Positions 59,641 through 64,000 of a DNA stretch of 64,000 nt are shown in pieces. Below the pieces are notes generated by a model. The model was not told the origin of the DNA and searched no databases. It saw only the letters and a program-made list of their open reading frames with translations. Origin of the DNA: Ricinus communis (taxonomy: Eukaryota; Streptophyta; Magnoliopsida; Malpighiales; Euphorbiaceae); contig NC_063257.1 of NCBI RefSeq assembly GCF_019578655.1, positions 6,572,001 through 6,636,000 of the forward strand. The letters are read 5' to 3'. A program made the translations under genes and the position numbers. The first letter of the stretch is position 1, and each line of letters opens with the position of its first letter.

Positions 59641-62600
59641 TATTCCATTACTACAACTTATTGCAGTGATGCATTACAATCAAATAATGATGATACTGTA
59701 CTGCCGCTCTTAAATATAGTTTTTTGAGCATTTGCAACCATTTTTATTATATTTTTTTATTAAATTATAGCTGATCTTTTACTTTAATTTATTTCAAATT
59801 ATATATATTTCCAACAATACTTTCTATTTATGTTATATTTAATTTTTATTAATAAAAATAAAATTTTAAAAAATATGTCTCTTAAATATAAATTAAAAAG
59901 ATAAAATAATAAAATAGTCTTAAGTGCCAAATTTGGCTAGAAAAAATATGATTTTTTAAAAAGTTATATATAAATCTTCTCATGTTCAAGTTAAACTTGT
60001 AATTTACTCTTTTAATTAGAAATCGATCGGTTGATTTTTTATTAAAAATTTAAATAATTTTAAAAAATAAGTGATTTTCATTTTAAAATTCAATTATTGA
60101 TTTTAAATCTTTAGTCAAGATTATTCAAATATGATATATTATGTTTGATGGATTTATATAGAGCTTGAAAGTGAATTTTATCAAAAGAATCTTGCCAATC
60201 AAGAGAAAAGAAAATCAATAAGCTAATGGACCCTGTATTCAAATTAGCTTTCCGAGGATTAAATTAGTTATCATAATTGGATTAGTCAGAATGATAATAA
60301 GATGAGCAGCAAAATATGAATTATGTATAGAAAAAAAGAGTACTGATTGTTGGAAGTGATGACTTGAAAAAAAAAAAAAAAAAAAAACTTTTTTCTTTAT
60401 ATACGAACCGGCTCAGCAATTTCATTACACCTAATAACTAGGGACGTATGACTAACTTAGATTTCCATAATGTTACAAAAAAATTTGAGATATTTACAAT
60501 TTAAAATTTATAAATAAAGATATAATTGAGCTAAATTATTAACCACTCACACTATAAAATAAGATTTGATTATTAGACTGAGTGTTATAACTATTTTTAA
60601 TTTTAGTTGATCTATAGGGTAGCCTTAAAAAACCATTTTTATTGCAAGACTATTTCTTTCATAATCAAATGTTATGTGATGATGACATTGAATGATCTCA
60701 CAAGGTAAACAAATAGATCAGAAACTATTCTATTCCTGAAACTTAGACTCCTTCCAAAAAACAAAAGTATAAGCAAATTATGGAAAGCTTTAATATCATC
60801 GTCAAGCTATACCATGTTTGCATTTGGCATTATTGGGTCACTATCGAAGACCAATTTTTAGATAAACTTTACGGTGGGTTTGATTTCAAAATAGAGGTTC
60901 TTGAGAAAACTAGAAAAGAAATTGTCAAACATTGAGGGAAATAAAAATGACAAGAGAAGAAAAGAAAAAAGAAAAATGAAGGAAAAGGAAGGGAATAAAG
61001 ATGAAAGAGAAGAAGCAAAAACAGAGACGCAATATTGTTAGATTTAGTTACTAGGCCTACAAACCATGTGATCTTTCTTTTCCCTTCACGAATTTCTTGC
61101 GCAAGAAAGAAGAAGGCAAATTGGCAAAGGAAATTGTGAAATGGTCCAATAGGCATCCTATTCGTGTATCAAACTCTACACCCAATGATACTTTTATCTT
61201 TTTCTTTATTAGTATTATTTAGTAATGCTAAGCAAGGAAAATAATTTCCTATATTTCACTATATAAATAATAAATTCTTATTAATATTAGTAGAGTATGA
61301 ATAGAGAAATTCAAATTTGATATATTTTTAGATTAAAAGATTACCAAAAATGCTCAAATGAAACAGTATTTTGATTCAATTAGCAATTAAAATGTTGTTT
61401 CAATCATTACATTTAGCGAACATTCTAAACATATATGCAACCCAATAGCAGTAATAATATTTGGCATATTTTTTATAATGGAGGAGAATTCTGTGCATAG
61501 AATATAGTTTAAAAGTCTTATATATTTCAAGTTAAATAAAGTTTGAAATAGAATTGCCTCCTGTTTGTAACAAAAATAATATAAAAGAAAATAAAAAAGG
61601 AATGACAAGAGACTAACTCCAACTGAAGCCAAAAACAGACAACATGTGATTTTAGGCAATTTTTAAACAAAGAACATGCATGTGGTCTGTACACCAATTA
61701 TTTCAATTCTTTTAACCAACTTACCGATCAATTTCCTTGTTTCAATAAACCAAGGAAACTCGATGCTGCTGTTTCATTTTTGTAATAAAAATTGAAACAC
61801 ATATTCAAATGATGGAAAGGAAGAAAGAAGACCAAAGCATCTTCCAATAATGAAATAACCATTAAAGGTTAGAAATGTGGAAGATGTTAAGCATTACAAT
61901 CCTATAATACAGATATGGAGAATATGGCATAGTATTTTGGATTCACTTTGATTTGATTAAATTTAATTTTGTAATTTTGAAGATGATAGTAGACCCAAAT
62001 AAACTAATTTACCAATTAATTGGTTATTAGTCATATTCATCAGTCAAGTCAAGTTTGCAAATCTAACCAAACTCTGTCGTGTAATATAATAAAATACATG
62101 CTACTTAACTTAATAATAAATAATAATACTTGCATTTTGGATAGAAAGACCCATGAAGCTACATTGTTTGGGGTTGGCTTTGGGTATCCTATGAAGGCTT
62201 TATTTTATTCAGAGGACAAATTATAATTAATTTTTAGAACACAATGCTAATGTTACATTAACAAGAAGGCCATATAAAAAAGGATATAAACAAAAGAAGC
62301 ATCTTTTTTTCCCCCGAGATCCATCTAACCATCTTATTCAAAAAGCTCATGCTGCCTAAAATATGCAGCAACGGGTTGACCAGAAATTGTTGCAATTACT
62401 GGAGCTGCTAGTAATACGAAAAACTCAGCTGCCATTTATTGTCGTTAATGGACTTAAAAACTAATTGGTCCCCAGAGATACAAGACTTTAATGGGAAAAA
62501 AATGGGGTTATCTTCTTACACATAAGCACACTTTTAAAGCATTCAACTACCTTATTTAATAAGAACATTGCAAGTACGTGCCAGTCCATATGCACCCCAA

Positions 62601-64000
62601 ACCCAAATCTTGCTTTTAAAATTTGGTTTCAGGGCTATGAATATTCTCTGGCAGTTTTAATTTCAATTTGCATGCTGTTCTTGATGACACAAAAGATTTT
62701 GGCTTCTATACTTTTCTTTGGTTTCTTGTGAATATTATATATATTAATGGAAAAGAGAGTAACTTTTGCTTGCTTATAGTGAATCTTCAACTTAAGTAAT
62801 GAAAACATGCGTACCTGAAAATGCTTTCTTTTTCTTTTTCTTTTTCTTGCTAATTTACCCATATTTTATTTTGGTCATTCATGTGATTCCCATTCTAAAA
62901 CTTTCAAGATGTCAAATTTTCAATATCAACCTGAAAGACATTGTTATGTTTTCTACCAGAAAATTATAGATTATTTGAACAAAAAGATAACCAATGTACT
63001 TGACAATAACACTCAAGTATCTTATCTTAACAGAGATTGAACACTGCAAAATTCAGTTAGTAACAAAAGAAAGAATCAAATACAAAAGATCATAGCTTTC
63101 ACAACGATTTTTTCTTTTGTTAATAACCAAAGCGTATCTTAATTCAAGAGATAATAACTAAATGATCAAACAATGGGGTCCAAATATATAGCCGTCCTAT
63201 GCTCTCTCCGTTAGCTAACAACAAAGAGCAGCGACTGTCTATGCAAGAAAGCAGGCCAGTCAAATTCTACCAGCAAAGTGTAATCTGATGAGAGAGATAA
63301 AAAGGGAACCCAAAGAAGCATGAGATGACAAACCGAAAAACAAAACAAAAAAAAAAACTGCCTCGTTTGGATGATTTGCAGCTGTGCTGAAGTAATAAAA
63401 TTATGTTTGTTTGTTTCTTTTATTATTATTTAAAAAAAGAAAAGAAAAGGGAAACCATCACCGATCAATCAGAAATAATAATAACAATCTGATATTCTGA
63501 CGTGGGATACTCTTTGTGACACTTAAACAGAGAAAGAACACTGCTGATCTTTCTGTTTGTTTAGTTGTTGGGATTGGTTGGTTAGTTTTGGCCTTTTTGG
63601 GTCATATCTGAAATGGGTTTCCCCATTCGAACGGTGAAGATCAATTGAAAAAGATGGGGAAGAGGTGGAGGATCATGGATTTGGGGAAATGGGATATTGT
63701 TGGGTCACACATCTATCTAATCTTAATAGCATGCCAAAGAGAAACAGAAGCACATAATAAACTTTGGTATGTATGCTTAGCAGGTATATTAATGTTTGTC
63801 AGAAAGCCAATATCAGTATTGCGTCATCTCGTGATAAACCAAGCGTGGGTGTTTTTATGTCATTGTATATGCAAGTGAGAGAGGGAAAGTTGATAATAGC
63901 CATAGGCGTGAGCTTGAGCTATCTAAGAAAGAAAGAAAGAATACTATACATGACAATGTCAGATGATTGAAGTGTAGATTGGTCAAAAGAGTGATGCATT
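59641..64000. other. AT-rich gene-free spacer
   Basis: No coding or RNA gene recognised up to the window edge. A 21-nt A tract lies at 60368-60387 and a purine-rich stretch at about 60940-61030. The ORFs at 63645-63970 show no family signature. Confidence 0.4.

Noticed and set aside
1..64000. CRISPR arrays, bacterial operons, tRNA, rRNA and snRNA genes
   Set aside because: No regularly spaced repeats, no A/B-box cloverleaf pattern and no USE/TATA snRNA promoter pair were seen on reading both strands; a covariance-model search was not possible here.

Overview
This is eukaryotic nuclear DNA from a flowering plant, almost certainly a eudicot. It is AT-rich, with long gene-poor spacers and short GT-AG introns. 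It carries Copia LTR retrotransposons, genes with plastid or mitochondrial targeting, and a plant-type MORN-repeat phosphatidylinositol phosphate kinase. A nuclear mitochondrial-type uS13 gene that is clearly a relative of the plastid uS13 gene points to a rosid, because replacement of the mitochondrial rps13 gene by a plastid-derived nuclear copy is known from rosids. I cannot name the species from the sequence. No CRISPR arrays, operons, rRNA or tRNA genes were seen.

Layout, left to right. 1-2.3 kb: AT-rich spacer. 2.36-3.08 kb (+): small basic protein of unknown function, three exons. 4.76-5.26 kb (+): intronless calmodulin-like EF-hand protein. 5.85-6.28 kb (-): two short, doubtful hydrophobic ORFs. 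8.46-10.38 kb (+): three-exon 6-phosphogluconolactonase. 10.93-12.19 kb (+): tandem pair of glycine-rich proteins, only the first with a signal peptide. 12.56-18.06 kb: decayed Copia block made of two oppositely oriented pol copies (arms of about 2.3 kb), followed by a 170-bp LTR-like hairpin. 18.16-19.76 kb (+): mitochondrial-type uS13 gene. 20.71-21.59 kb (+): plastid uS13 gene, with a GC-AG first intron. 23.13-27.62 kb (-): full-length, LTR-bounded Copia element with a perfect target duplication, broken by frameshifts. 29.39-31.45 kb (-): MEI2-type C-terminal RRM protein. 31.5-50.1 kb: gene-poor spacer with microsatellites and one possible MITE. 50.40-53.90 kb (-): complete eight-exon MORN-repeat PIP5K. 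54-64 kb: gene-poor spacer with one GC-rich island at 59.3-59.6 kb that holds a G-box.

The genes do not form one pathway. The strongest local story is the pair of adjacent uS13 paralogues. The two genes share exon-2 length, intron phases and intron positions, and one codes for a plastid protein while the other appears to code for a mitochondrial protein. This looks like a gene-replacement event preserved at its birthplace. The putative mitochondrial copy has lost the usual basic C-terminal tail and has a retroelement hairpin ending about 100 bp before its start codon.

All exon boundaries were placed by eye, from reading frame, splice-site consensus and remembered family signatures. Nothing was aligned or searched by computer.
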